This document shows positions 37,718 to 49,347 of a DNA stretch of 64,000 bases, piece by piece. Numbering within the stretch: position 1 is the first letter of the stretch; every line of letters begins with the position of its first letter. This DNA is from Coffea arabica (Eukaryota; Streptophyta; Magnoliopsida; Gentianales; Rubiaceae). Under the pieces are notes generated by a model. It saw only the letters and a list, made by a program, of their open reading frames with translations, made no database searches and had not been told where the DNA came from. Location: the NCBI RefSeq assembly GCF_036785885.1, contig NC_092323.1:16314501-16378500 (forward strand), written 5' to 3'. Made by a program: the position numbers and the translations under genes.

Positions 37718-38325
37718 ATGCACGCTTTAATTCATGAAATCCATTGGAATTCCCCTTCATGTTTTCCGCCAGTTTTCAACTGCCTGTCAAAAGCACTACT
37801 CCTGCCCACTGCCACGGTCCCTTCGGAGGCCGCTTCTTACAGTCAAGTCTTAGACAAATGGCTAGATATTAGAACCTTGAAAAAAATCCACTGCAGGATC
37901 ATCTTACATCTAAACCTCAACTCTTGCATTTCCTTTGGCACAAGTTGATGCGAGCCTATGCTTCTCGTGGCCAAACCAGTATTACCTGCCAGATATTCGA
38001 TAGAATTCCTGAGAGAAATGTCGTGATTTTTAATGTTATGATTAGAAGCTACGTCAACAACCATCTTTATCATGATGCTCTCTTCATGTTTAAGAGCATG
38101 AATTCGAGTAACACGAACCTTGATTATTATACATTCCCTTGCATTCTAAAAGCTTGCTTTGCCTCTATGGATCTGCGGGTTGGCTTGCAAGTTCATACCC
38201 AAGTCTTGAAAATGAATCTTGATGGAAATTTATATGTCGGGAATGGTCTAATAGCCATGTATGAGAAATGTGGGAGTTTGACAGGTGCTTGTTCTGTCCT
38301 AGACGAGATGCCCAGGAGAGATGTT
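37718..38325 (+). pseudogene. PPR (pentatricopeptide repeat) gene remnant
   Basis: The frame from 37718 reads into LDIRTLKKIHCRI, typical of the N-terminal part of plant PLS-type PPR proteins. It then shifts near 37890-37900 to a second frame with [61 protein letters not shown] and DEMPRRDV. These are classic PPR repeat segments. The family binds organellar RNA in mitochondria or chloroplasts. The coding sequence ends abruptly at about 38325, where copia retrotransposon sequence begins on the other strand. A full PPR protein would run several hundred residues further. With a frameshift and a missing C-terminal portion, this is a broken fragment. Confidence 0.8.
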
Positions 38326-39355
38326 CTCCTGTTGAGAGTAGTTGTCTAATGGTATTATGCCTACGACGTATATGTTTAGACTTACCATTATATATGTTAT
38401 TCTGTGCTCTTCCAATTGCTGATTGATTATCACAGTGAATACATATTGGTGGCACAGGTTTTTCCCATTTTGGAATGTCTTCAAGGAAATGGTGGAGCCA
38501 TTCAGCTTCTTCTCCATATTTGTCCAAGGCAATGAACTCAGATTCCATTGTAGATCTAGCTACAATAGTTTGTTTAGAAGACTTCCAGGATACTGCCCCA
38601 CCGGCAAGTGTGAACACATACCCACTTGTGGACTTTGAATCTTTTATATCAGATATCCAATTTGCATCAGCATACCCTTCTAAAACAGCAGGGTATCTAG
38701 TGTAATGCAGTCCAAAGTTCCGAGTGTACCGTAGGTATTTGAGTACCCTTAAAATTGCTTTCCAATGATTAGCACTCGGATTGCTTGTAAATCTGCTCAA
38801 TTTGCTTACTGCATATGCAATGTCAGGTCTAGTACAACTTATTAAATACATTAGACTGCCAATGATTCTTGAGTATTCTACTTGAGAAATACTCTCTCCT
38901 CTATTCTTAGATAGATGGAAACTATTGTCTAATGGAGTTCTTGCAATTCCAAAATCATTCTTATTGAATTTTTCTAGAATCTTGTCCACATAATGAGTTT
39001 GGCTCAAGACCAACCCGTCTGATATTCTTGTAATTTTAACTCCTAAAATTACATCAGCGAGCCCCATATCTTTCATGTCAAATTTTGAATTCAACATGTC
39101 TTTGGTAGACTTAACCATTTTGTCATTACTACCAACAATAAGTATGTCATCTACATAAAGACATAAAATGACATAGCCATGTTCTGTTTCTTTAGTGTAG
39201 ACACATTTGTCACACTCATTTATTTTGTATCCATTAGTTATCATTGCATTGTCGAACTTTTCATGCCATTTCTTTGGCGCTTGTTTTAGTCCATACAATG
39301 ATTTGACTAATTTGCAAACTTTATTTCCTTTTTCCGGAGTTATGAAACCCTCAGG
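38326..39355 (-). pseudogene. copia reverse transcriptase C-half and RNase H
   Basis: After the stop at 39356-39358, the frame continues with [10 protein letters not shown], the reverse transcriptase catalytic motif [10 protein letters not shown] and [18 protein letters not shown]. The RNase H part follows with [36 protein letters not shown] and [16 protein letters not shown]. It then runs into antisense PPR sequence at 38325, so the end of RNase H and the rest of the element are lost. Family identity is secure; function is not expected. Confidence 0.85.
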
Positions 39356-40168
39356 TTACTCCATGTAGATTTCTTTATCTAAATCACCATTTAAGAAAGC
39401 CGTCTTTACATCAATTTGATGTATCTCCAAATTTCTTAATGCAGCGATAGCAAGAATTATTCTGATAGAATTTATTCTCGTAACAAGAGAATAAGTATCA
39501 AAATAATCCAAACCTTCTTGTTGCTTGTATCCTTTGATTACAAGTCTGGCTTTGTACTTATCGACAGAGCCATCAGGTTTCATTTTCCTTTTAAAGATCC
39601 ATTTGGACCCTAAAGGTCTACAACCAGGAGCAAGATCCACTAACTCCCATGTATGATTCTGTAAGATAGAATCAACCTCACTTTTTATTGCTTCTTTCCA
39701 CAAAAATCCTTCAGAAGAACTTACAGCTTCTGTATAGGTTTGTGGTTCCTTTTCTAATAGAAAAGTTGTAAAATCATCTCCAAACGATTTTTCCACTCTA
39801 GCCCTTTTGCTACGTCTCGGTTCATCTTGTTGAATCAAGTCATGATCATGTTTTTCTTGATTCATAACTTCATGTGTTCGTTTTGATGAACTTGATGCAC
39901 CATTCGATTTACAAGGAAACACATCTTCAAAGAATGAAGCATTCCTTGATTCCATTATCGTATTTTTGTGTATATCCGAAATTTCTGAATTATACACAAG
40001 AAATCGATAAGCAGCACTATTATGTGCATAGCCTATAAAGATACAGTCCACAGTTCTAGGACCTATCTTTATTCTCTTTGGTGCTGGAATAGCTACTTTT
40101 GCAAGACACCCCCACACTTTCAAGAATTTGTAAGATTGTCTCCTACCTTTCCATAACTCATAAGGAGT
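39356..40168 (-). pseudogene. copia integrase C-terminus and reverse transcriptase N-half
   Basis: The frame carries the integrase tail (KVWGCLAKV, GYAHNSAAYRFLVYN), the variable linker and the N-terminal reverse transcriptase (WKEAIKSEVDSI, GSKWIFKRKMKPDGSVDKYK, ARLVIKGYKQQEG, FLNGDLDKEIYME). It ends at an in-frame stop (39356-39358) where related elements continue without interruption. Confidence 0.85.
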
Positions 40169-41428
40169 TTAATCTTGTTTTTTTCGGGGTACCCTATTTA
40201 AAAGGTAATTGCTTGACAAAATAGCTTCACCCCACATATTTTGTGGCAATCCTGAACTTAGTAACATCGCATTCATCATTTTTTTTAGTGTGCGATTTTT
40301 CCGTTCAGCAACACCATTCGATTGTGGTGAGTAAGGTGCAGTTACTTCATGAACAATTCCATATTTTGCACAATAATCACCAATAGGTGTTTCATATTCA
40401 CCACCTCTATCACTTCTTAACCTTTGAATTCTCCGGTTAAGTTGATTTTCAACTTCATTCTTGTATAGAATGAATTTTTCTATGGCTTCATCTTTACTTT
40501 TGAGTAAATACAAATAACAGTATTTTGTGCAATCATCAATGAAAGTGATAAAATATTTATTACCACCTCTTGTTTGAACAAATTTCAAATCACAGACATC
40601 TGTGTGAATCAATTCAAGGGGTTCGGTGTTTCTTTCAATTGTTTGAAAAGATGACATTGTTAATTTTGCTTCTACGTAAATCTCGCATTTATGGTTTGAA
40701 TTGATGTGAAAGGAAGGAATATGATCCAAGTTAATTAGTCTACGCAAAGTATCATAATTAACATAACCTAGTCTACCATGCCATAAATTGGAAGACTCAA
40801 TCAAATAAGCAGAAGACTTATTCTTATTATTCACAATGGTCATTACATTCAATTTGAACAACCCATCGGTTGTATATGCTTTCCCTACATACATCCCAGA
40901 TTTGGATAATATAACTTTATCCGATTCAAAAATCATGCGAAAGCCATGCTTGTTCAGCAATGATCCAGAAACAAGGTTCTTGCGGATTTCTGGCACATAC
41001 AGGACATCGTTCAAAGTCAATGTTTTGCTAGAAGTCATCTTTAGCAACACCTTCCCTTGACCTTCAATAGCAGATGAGGCAGAGTTCCCCATGAACATTT
41101 TTTCACCTTCAACTTTTTCGAAGGTAGTAAACAAGTCTTTGTTTGTGCAAACATGTCTTGTAGCTCCAGTGTCAATCCACCATTCTTTCGGATTTGACCC
41201 TATCATATTTACTTCAGAAACCATAGCAGTCAGGTTCATGTTTTCCATGTCTCCCCCGATTCTATCAAGCAAGTTTGCTTCATGCTTCTTCTTCTTTGGA
41301 AGCTTACATTCAGTGGACTTGTGACCTTTTTTGTCACAGTTGAAGCACTTCCCTTGGAATTTCTGCTTAGAGATTTTCCCTTTTACCCAAAGATTTCGAG
41401 TTGGCTTTTTGCCTTTGGAGTTTTGCCC
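40169..41428 (-). pseudogene. copia zinc knuckle, protease and integrase core
   Basis: A CCHC zinc knuckle (CFNCDKKGHKSTEC) lies near 41309-41350. The protease motif WWIDTGATRHVC follows, then the integrase zinc-binding region (LWHGRLGYVNYDTL ... CEIYVEAK) and the catalytic core (HTDVCDL, FITFIDDCTKY, LRSDRGGEY, GVAERKNRTL). The second cysteine of the integrase HHCC finger appears to be replaced by tyrosine. A stop at 40169-40171 interrupts the frame. Confidence 0.85.
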
Positions 41429-42172
41429 TTACTTATACTCCACAATATTTGCTTTAGCATCAACAGAAGTTGTTGCCTTGCAATCAGAACCCCTGTTGTC
41501 TTCTTCAATTCGAAGTCTAACAATAAGGTCCTCTATACTCATCTCTTTGCGCTTGTACTTGAGATAGTTCTTGAAATCCTTCCACCCAGGAGGTAGCTTC
41601 TCAATAACAGCAGCTACTTGAAAGGTTTCACTCAAAATCATACCTTCAGCTAGAATCTCATGCAAGATAATCTGAATTTCTTGCACTTGACTGATAACAG
41701 TTTTGGAATCCACCATTTTATAGTCTAGAAATTTTTCAACGACAAATTTCTTTGCCCCAGCATCTTCGGTTTTATATTTTCGATCTAAGGATTCCCACAA
41801 TGCCTTCGCCGTCTTATGTATTTGATACACGTTATACAGCGAGTCATGCAAGCAGTTCATGACATAATTTCGACAAAGGAAATCGGAGTGCTTCCAAGCA
41901 TCAATAGCATTGACAGCTTGTGCATCAGTTAAGCCTTCAGGCAGCTTTGGAGCATCCTCACTTAAGAATCTCGAGAGATTCAATGTTGTCAAATAGAACA
42001 ACATCTTTTGTTGCCATGTCTTGAAGTTCGAGCCATGGAACTTCTCAGGTTTCTCACTATGGTTGGTAGAAACCATAGGAGTAATCTTTCCTTCAGGTTG
42101 TTTCACAATTGTGCCAGAGGCAGAGGCATCAAAAGTAGATGTGTTGGTTTCTCTTCCTGTATTGTCAGCCAT
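41429..42172 (-). pseudogene. copia gag (UBN2-type) region
   Basis: The 247-codon frame starts [10 protein letters not shown] and contains [35 protein letters not shown] and [12 protein letters not shown], typical of copia gag. It stops at 41429-41431 just before the zinc knuckle, so gag is separated from the rest by a stop codon. The NF-x2-W ... LW arrangement resembles the N-terminal module of the ankyrin-PGG genes in this window, at the level of fold rather than close identity. Confidence 0.8.
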
Positions 42173-42196
42173 TGAGAACCGAGTCTATTTTAAGAT

Positions 42197-42730
42197 TGTT
42201 AGTGAAATAATAAAATAGGCCGATACAAAAGAGAAGAATAAATATAACCTAGAAAGAAAGTAATAATCGAAAATAACAATAATAACAATCCGAGGCTTGT
42301 GAGTACAATTTTCTTAAAACAGATTCGCCCCCTCCAGGTAGAGTGCTCGAGGTTGAGTAGGCGTCTGTCTCCCAGGATACAACGGATTAAAGGTGAATAT
42401 GTCAGCACCAAACTTTCTTCACCACAGCGAACTCGAACTAGAACAATATGGAACACTATAAAAGATGAAGATGCAAGAAGGAAAAAGAGAGAGAGAGCGC
42501 GCCTTCTTTTGAAACAAAAAGAGATATTTATAGATGCTGGCTAAGGGTGACTGTTAGAAATTGGCAACAAGTGTTAAATTCCAGATAATTATCTTCACGT
42601 TTATCAAAGGACCACATTCATGTACATACATGTATCTCAATAAGATAACTCCAAAATCATGTATTAAGTACATGTATCCTATCCAAAATCATGTATCAAT
42701 AATTAATACACATGAATCCTATATACATGA
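42197..42730 (-). repeat. copia 5' LTR (outer border uncertain)
   Basis: Non-coding sequence upstream of gag in the element's own orientation. The inner border fits CTAACA ending at 42197 on the minus strand. A TATA box (TATAAATA, plus-strand positions 42525-42532) is correctly oriented for minus-strand transcription. With the 3' LTR missing, the outer end cannot be fixed by comparison. Confidence 0.5.
42525..42532 (-). promoter_or_regulatory. TATA box in the copia LTR
   Basis: TATAAATA on the minus strand, about 350 bp upstream of the gag start codon, in the position expected for the U3 promoter of the LTR. Confidence 0.5.
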
Positions 42731-42828
42731 ATGAATGATAGATAATTATTCTGGATTCTTTCAAGAGTGCCATTATGAGAACAAATTTTCTCATTCACTC
42801 TACAATGGATATAGCTATTTTTTCAACA

Positions 42829-45800
42829 AAGAGTACCTTCGCTATAGGCCCTTGTACATAGCAATTGCAACAGGCGATTTTGGTCTCACGAAAAGTCTCC
42901 TTGATCAAGCTCCAGACTCTGTTAGAGCCATAATTTCAACACAGGGAGAAACTGCACTTCAATTTGCTATTGTAAATGGACACATGAAAATTGCAAAGGA
43001 GCTTTTGAGTAGAATGCAACCAGCTGACTTGGAAATGGTTAATGACTATGGATGCACAGCCCTTACTCTTGCTGCAATCAGTGGTGAAAAAAAGTTGGAA
43101 AGGGCAATCGTGGAAAAAAATGATAGTCTACTTAGCAAGGAAAATCAACTTTATGATGGGCCGCTTCTTGTCATCGTGGCTGCTTTGTATGGTCACAAGC
43201 ATATGGTTAATTATCTATACTCGGTGACACCAAAGGAGTTATTTAGTCCAGAGGGGGGTAAGAATGGTGCTACACTGATTAATTCCCTGATTAGAGCAGA
43301 AATGTATGGTAAGATTGTGGATGTAAGAGGCAATATACCAATCTGCATCAAACCCTTCTTCAATATATGTGCCCCTAACCCCTTTCTGATTGCTACAGAT
43401 GTTGCTTCAATGCTACTTCAACAATATCCAAAACTTGGTGTCACCCCAGATCATAATGGTTACTATGCTCTCCAGTTACTGGCTCACGAGCCATCTGCAT
43501 TTCCTAGTGGAACCAAACTTGTTTCCTGGAAAAGATGGATCCATTCATGTCAGTGTCCTTTTTCCAGTTCTACTTTACTTTTACATCAAATTCCAGGGTA
43601 AATGTTTTAATAATGATCACTGACTTGTATATAATGAAGAACAATATTATGCACTCTTATTCAGTGATAAGGAAAACAATCTAAGAACAATAGCCATTGT
43701 GCATTTTTTTTTGTCTTACTTTTTACGAATTTTAATCATCATGTCAGTATAAAATTTGAATTTTGATTGTTATGTCAGCATAAAATCTTCCAATAACAAG
43801 AATACCAACTTGCCGCATATACTAATTGTGCACTAGTGTTGGAGAATGCTACTTATACTCTGTATTTATTCCCCAGGTCTAATGGAACATTCTCCATTGG
43901 GAAGTCCAACAGATTCTGCTAAAGATGATCAGACAACAAAAGCAAGCATGATTGGAGACCACAGCATTGAGATTCATCATTCTAGTGATGGTGAAACGAA
44001 TTGGACAGGAAATCGAGGCCTACAGATTACTAGCTTTGGTATGTCAAATATCAAATTTCGTCTTCCAAAATTCCTTCTGCTGCACAACATTTTTGGGTTA
44101 GGAATCTTCTCCCTAGTTTTTCTTTTTTCTCTCAATTTTTGCTGTAGCTAGATGACAAAATGGAGTGTGTTGTATTTCGCAACGGATATTCTGTCTCACT
44201 CTCTGTTCCAATTTTTATTATATTGCTATTTTTTGTTTATAAATATCATATTTTAGTTTTTTTAAATTTTTTTAAGATCCAATAACTTATCGTCACTGCA
44301 GCACGATCCATAAAATAGTATTAATCTTCTATATTATATTCTGATAGTGTATGCACCATCAATTTTAAATGGTACTTAGTCCCAAATTTTTGGGCCGATG
44401 GACCTGAGCTCGGACCGATCCACCCCATTCACAGTCCTTTGTGTGTTTGAATTGGGTTATCCATGATTGGGAGAAGCCAGAGGAAAGTTCAAGTTTAATA
44501 GGATTGAGTTCAACATTTTGGAGCCTTTTCAAGTAAGAATAAAAGATTGTTAAAATAAAAAAAGAAGAAAACAGACTAACACAAAAAAAAACATAGAAGA
44601 TTATTAAAGATAAAAGATTATGTCCTTTTAAGGATAAGAACGAGGGATTTTTCATTCACATGTGTGCATAAATTAATACGACTGCTAAACTTAGGGATTC
44701 TTCTGGGTTTCACTTTTTTTAGGCAAAGCCATTGTTCTCAGCCACTAAAATTACCTCGGTAAGTAGGCAAAGCTATAGTTCTTGGCTCTCATTTACTTGA
44801 TTGATCCGGATTCTTATGAGTTTTACCTTGATTTAGAAGAAAACAGAAGAAATTGAGAAAAGGTTTGAGAAAGAAGAAAAAATGAAAGAAATTGGAAAAG
44901 TTTTATAAACAGTTGTTAACTGTCTCCTATCCTTACCATCTTTCTCTGAGCTTTCCAATAGGCATTATTCCTATCATATGTCTGTCCACAAGTTTGTCTG
45001 TCTAGTTCTGTTCTTTTACAGTGTCAGTATCAAGTGATAATGCCACTTTTTTAACTCTTCTTTTTTTCTGGACAACTCATTTGACACTTCATATGCACTA
45101 GTTTTAGTTTCTGTAACAATGCTTTAGATGCAACTAATAAACTGCCAGACTTCAGTTTTATTCCCTTCGATCACACATTTTTCCATCTCATTAATTTAAT
45201 TCATCTTATGTGTATCTGTTTTCTTGCAGTACTGAAGGTTTTGCATGGACTCGGTTGGAGCATATTAAGTTGCCTCGGTTTGTGGCATGACAGGAAATTG
45301 ATTCATAAAGATGCCATTCAACTCCTGAACCTCATATTTAAGGAAATCCGGAAATTGAGCATGAAAGACCTTGAAGAGATGGTTATCGATAAAATTTTGT
45401 ATGATGCGATTGAGCATGGAATCATTGAGTTCGTTGATAAAATTTTCAAATATAGGACTGGAATCATACATAAAAGAGACGGAAAGGGCAGAACACTTTT
45501 TTCACATGCAATTGTGCTTCGCCAAGAGAAAATTTATAGCCTTATATACGCATTGGGAACAAGAAAGAGCGTGCTGGCACGTAGGCATGATTTTTTCCAA
45601 AACAATTTCTTACATCTAGCAGCCATGCTGCCTCCACAGTCTCAACTTGACAAGGTTTCTGGAGCAGCTCTTCAAATGCAAAGGGAACTACGATGGTTTC
45701 AGGTTGCAATTTAATTTGTAGTCAATATCCTATTTTATCTTAGTGTATCATGTTTGTTGTCATTTCATTTTTTTTTTTTAATTTCCGTCTTATGAAACAG

Positions 45801-46510
45801 AGACTCAAAAATTGCAATAATGCTTTTTCTAATGGTGTTATCCTAGTGAGGATGTGTACCTGACATAAGTTATTTTTTAGGAAGTTGAGAGTATTCTACC
45901 ACTAAGGATGAAGAAAGAAGTGAATTCTAATGGTAAAACACCTTCTGCCCTCTTCTCTGGCGAGCATAAGGCATTGGCTAAGGAGGGAGAGAAATGGATG
46001 AAAAATATTGCAGGATCAAGTATGATTGTGGGAACTCTCATCGCTGCAGCCATGTTTACAACGGCTTTCACAGTTCCAGGTGGTAATGATAATAAAACAG
46101 GGCTCCCTGTCATGATAGGTACTCACCAAAAAGCCATCTTGTTTCTTATGGCATCAAATGCAGTGTCAATGTTCACTTCTACAACATCGATTCTGATGTT
46201 CTTGGGGATTCTCACTGCACGTTATGCAGCAAAAGAATTTCTCAAGTCCTTACCTACAAAGTTAATATTTGGGATCACATTTTTGTTCGTCTCGATGGTC
46301 ACCATGACGGCATCATTTGGTACTGCTATATATCTGACGCTGATCGAACAAGTAGCTTGGATTTCCTGCCCAATCATTGTTTTCTGTGCGATTCCAATAG
46401 CCCTTTACTCATTGCTGCAATTCCCTCTCCTGGTTGAGATGATCAGTCGCACTTACGGACATGACATCTTCGACAAACCTAAAGAGAAACCCTACAGTTT
46501 TGAAACCTGA
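42829..46510 (+). pseudogene. gene 4: 5'-truncated ankyrin-repeat/PGG gene
   Basis: Homology to the other copies starts abruptly at GAGTACCTTCGC near 42829, inside the ankyrin exon. Exons: about 42829-43308, 43399-43548, 43877-44038, 45230-45702, 45881-46510. The micro-exon, promoter, intron 1 and gag-like exon are absent; copia sequence lies there instead. What remains is open: ankyrin repeats, linker, second ankyrin block and an intact PGG domain (TVPGGN). An ATG at 42735 is in frame and would add about 32 residues of unrelated sequence (MIDNYSGF), so a shortened chimeric protein is possible. The donor after exon 6 is GTTGCA rather than the GTAAGC of genes 2, 3 and 5. Intron 3 is 90 nt and in frame. 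I class it as a pseudogene because the normal start and promoter are gone, but transcription cannot be excluded. Confidence 0.75.
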
Positions 46511-46628
46511 ACTACTACTAGCTTTGAAGTTGTTTTCCAAATAATCCTTCAGTGTGATGTTTTAAATAGATTTTGCTGGAAACATCCATTTGTTTTTGTC
46601 TCCAACTTGTGCTGGAATTCTTCAGATT

Positions 46629-47965
46629 TGACAGGTGCCGAACCTGTACAATAAAAAATACCTACTCGAAAAAAATACAGATTTTGTATATAGCGGTGAG
46701 TAGGGTTGAATCCACAAGGACTGAGGATAATTCGTTTCTTCTAGAGTTCAAAGTATAGGGGGTTTTGGATTAAATGCTAACTAAATAAATTAACTGCAGA
46801 AAATAATTGATTAAGAGAAATAATTAAGGGAAAACTCTAGCCAAGGGTACACTTCAGAAATGGTTCAGGCACTGATCATTGATTCACAGATAATTCCACA
46901 TTTATTAATAGATTAGTTATAGTTGTCATGCACGTGATAAACAACCAACCTTTCCTTAATTTCTCGACAGTTAAGGTACGACCGTTAACTATTTCTCTAA
47001 CCCAAAAACAACCCTAGGTACGACCGTAGGATTTAATTTCTAGATTGCATTAATAATTAGAAAGGCCCAATCCTAACTAACAAACACGCTACGAGGGTTT
47101 GTTTAAACTAGATCGTATGCTCCCCTGACATAAATCCAATTACGCCAGTTGCTACTAAGATAGAGATAACGAACAATTACGGATTCAATTACCTCTATTT
47201 AGCAAAATAGCCTATATGAATAATTAATTATTGCGCACTAATCAATCATACATAAGGACTAAAACAATTAAAAACAGGAAACACATAAATACCAATAAAT
47301 GAGGAAGCGATTAAAATAATTTCGATCTCACAGTAATTGTTGAACCAAGTCTTCAGTTGTCCCCTTGACTAGAATTAAGAGGTTAGTCCTCCATTAATGG
47401 AGAACAACCATGCGAAAGAGCTAAGAAAAGAAAATCTAAAACTATGCTAAAAGCCTAAACTAAAACTTGTTTCTGCCGAGAGAGAGAGAGAAAGAGAGAG
47501 ATCCCCTGAAGCCAGCGAAGGGATTGTATTTATAGAGTTCTCGTGCGGCTGTCTCCAAAAGAGACCCAGTAGTCTTCCTGCTTTTGTGGATCAGCACGTT
47601 TAGTCAAAGAAGGAACCAAATCAATTGAAATCCAATTGAAGTCTTGTTGCCAAATGACTCTTCACGTGCAAATTGGCTAAGTCAGCATTGTTCCAGAATT
47701 GTCACCCGCGAAGGAATCTCCAAATATTTGGAAGTTTGCACGTGGCCAACAATCCCGCAAATCCGGCTTTGGACATCATACTTAGGCGTGCCCACGTCTA
47801 ACTGACAGGAAGGCTTCAAAAGTTAATTTCCCGGCTCCTTTTGCCCCTAAATGCTGCAATTCGCATAGAACACAAAATCTCAGTAAAATCCACCGATTAG
47901 TGCAGTATTTAGTCCAAATAAATAGGAAAAGCACGTGAGAAGACCGACTAAACTGCACTCTATCA
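46629..47965 (-). mobile_element. solo LTR, 1337 bp
   Basis: It begins TGACAGGTGCCG and ends CTCTATCA, so it has TG...CA ends. It is flanked by a perfect 5-bp duplication AGATT (46624-46628 and 47966-47970). The matching place downstream of gene 3 (near 34136) reads CTACAGATTCC with one AGATT and no insert. There is no internal coding region. A TATA-like CTATAAATAC on the minus strand near 47540 suggests minus orientation. A diverged piece of similar sequence may lie at about 60000-60090. Confidence 0.8.
47473..47503. repeat. GA-rich microsatellite
   Basis: An imperfect GA run within the solo LTR. Confidence 0.7.
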
Positions 47966-48000
47966 AGATTCCCGCGATTCTAAGGATTCCTGTAGCTATC

Positions 48001-48006
48001 AATAAA
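48001..48006 (+). terminator. displaced poly(A) signal of gene 4
   Basis: AATAAA in the conserved TAGCTATCAATAAATC context. The solo LTR has moved it to about 1.5 kb after the stop codon; in genes 2 and 3 the distance is about 200-235 bp. Confidence 0.45.
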
Positions 48007-48099
48007 TCATACCTATGGATTGATTTTGATTGTTTGCCACATCAAATACTGCCTATTATTTAGTATTGATATTTTAATTGTCTTTGCCGAGTTCTCTTA

Positions 48100-49347
48100 T
48101 TCACTAGTAATAGATTACGTGTTTTGCACGTGTACTTGGCAATTGGGCAGGTTGGTGGGTTAATATTGAATTTTCATTTAAATGGGTTATATCCAACCCG
48201 TCCAACTTAAAATTAGGTTAATTTTAGATTGGGTCATATTAGGTCATCTCAAACCCATGACCCAAATATGATCCAATATATTAATTTAATAGATTTTAAT
48301 ACATAAATTCTCTCAAATACATTTTCACATACAACAAAAAAAAATTTCAAACACATTTTTACATAGATAGACATATTTTCACGCACTAAAACACTCACGA
48401 TACAAACACACACTCATTTCTTAAACTCATTTGAAATACATTAATTAGTTTGTTTGGATAGTAAATTATTTGAAATAATTTTGTGAAAAAAATATTGTAA
48501 CACTTTTTTGATGTGATGTATATGAGATAAAAATGTGATTGAAAAATGTATAGATGATGCAAGCAAATTAGTGTGTGTAAATAAAGTGTAAATAATATGC
48601 ATTTCAAACACACTATTTTTACGTACACAAACACACTAAAATACATCCTAATATATTTTCACAAATATACGCACATACTAACTATTTAAACTCTAAAAAG
48701 GTTAGAAATTTCACCTCATGAGAGGTTTCTGGAATTATGTCATATAAAAACGATGGCAGATTGGACCCGCTTTCAAACTTTGAAAATTTGTTTCTTTTTT
48801 TTTCCCCATTTTTTTTTTGAAAAGAATTGAGTTATACAGGATTCTACGGTCAAATCAGTATTCTATCATGTAGATCAAAAAATCTTGAATCAATTCCCCC
48901 GCAATGACAGTAGTACTTCGTAAAAACATGGAAACGAGTAGAAATTAATTAATTACTTGGCTACGAAATACTAAATTTAGCAACTAACAAACAAATAATA
49001 AGAAACTAGATTTAAGTTCTACAGGTTGACAACTTCCTAATGACCTTCATTGAGCAAAAAATCAAATTTGTTTATTTATTTTTTTAATTTAAGTTGGGTG
49101 TTGGGTGCTCAACACAAATACCCAAACCACCCAAAAAATATGTGGATTCTTATTACCCAACCCAAAATTGACCCAACACCCAATTTACCCAATCCAACCT
49201 TTCAAATTAGTGGATGAGTTGGGTGGGTTGTTGGGTTTTGGGCATAATTGTCAGGTCTATTTGCACGGGAACGTGATGCTTTTAATGTTTTTTTTTGCCT
49301 TAAAATTTTTAGAAAATCAATTGTTCTGAAGGAACGGACAATTTCAC
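48100..49347. other. intergenic, no gene seen
   Basis: AT-rich sequence. Its beginning (CACTAGTAATAGATTACGTG) matches the 3' flanks of genes 3 and 5. Stretches with repeated AACCCA/TTGGGT words (about 48140-48260 and 49085-49240) look like the ends of a decayed element, roughly inverted to one another. No credible coding region. Confidence 0.4.

Larger units (their letters stand above)
38326..42730 (-). mobile_element. degenerate Ty1-copia retrotransposon, 3' end missing
   Basis: Reading on the minus strand, the domain order is LTR, gag, zinc knuckle, protease, integrase, reverse transcriptase, RNase H, which is the copia order. The body is interrupted by three in-frame stop codons. The 3' end breaks off inside RNase H at the PPR junction, so there is no 3' LTR. 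The upper border is not exact: the copy 4 ankyrin exon begins at about 42829 after roughly 100 bp of unassigned sequence. Confidence 0.85.
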
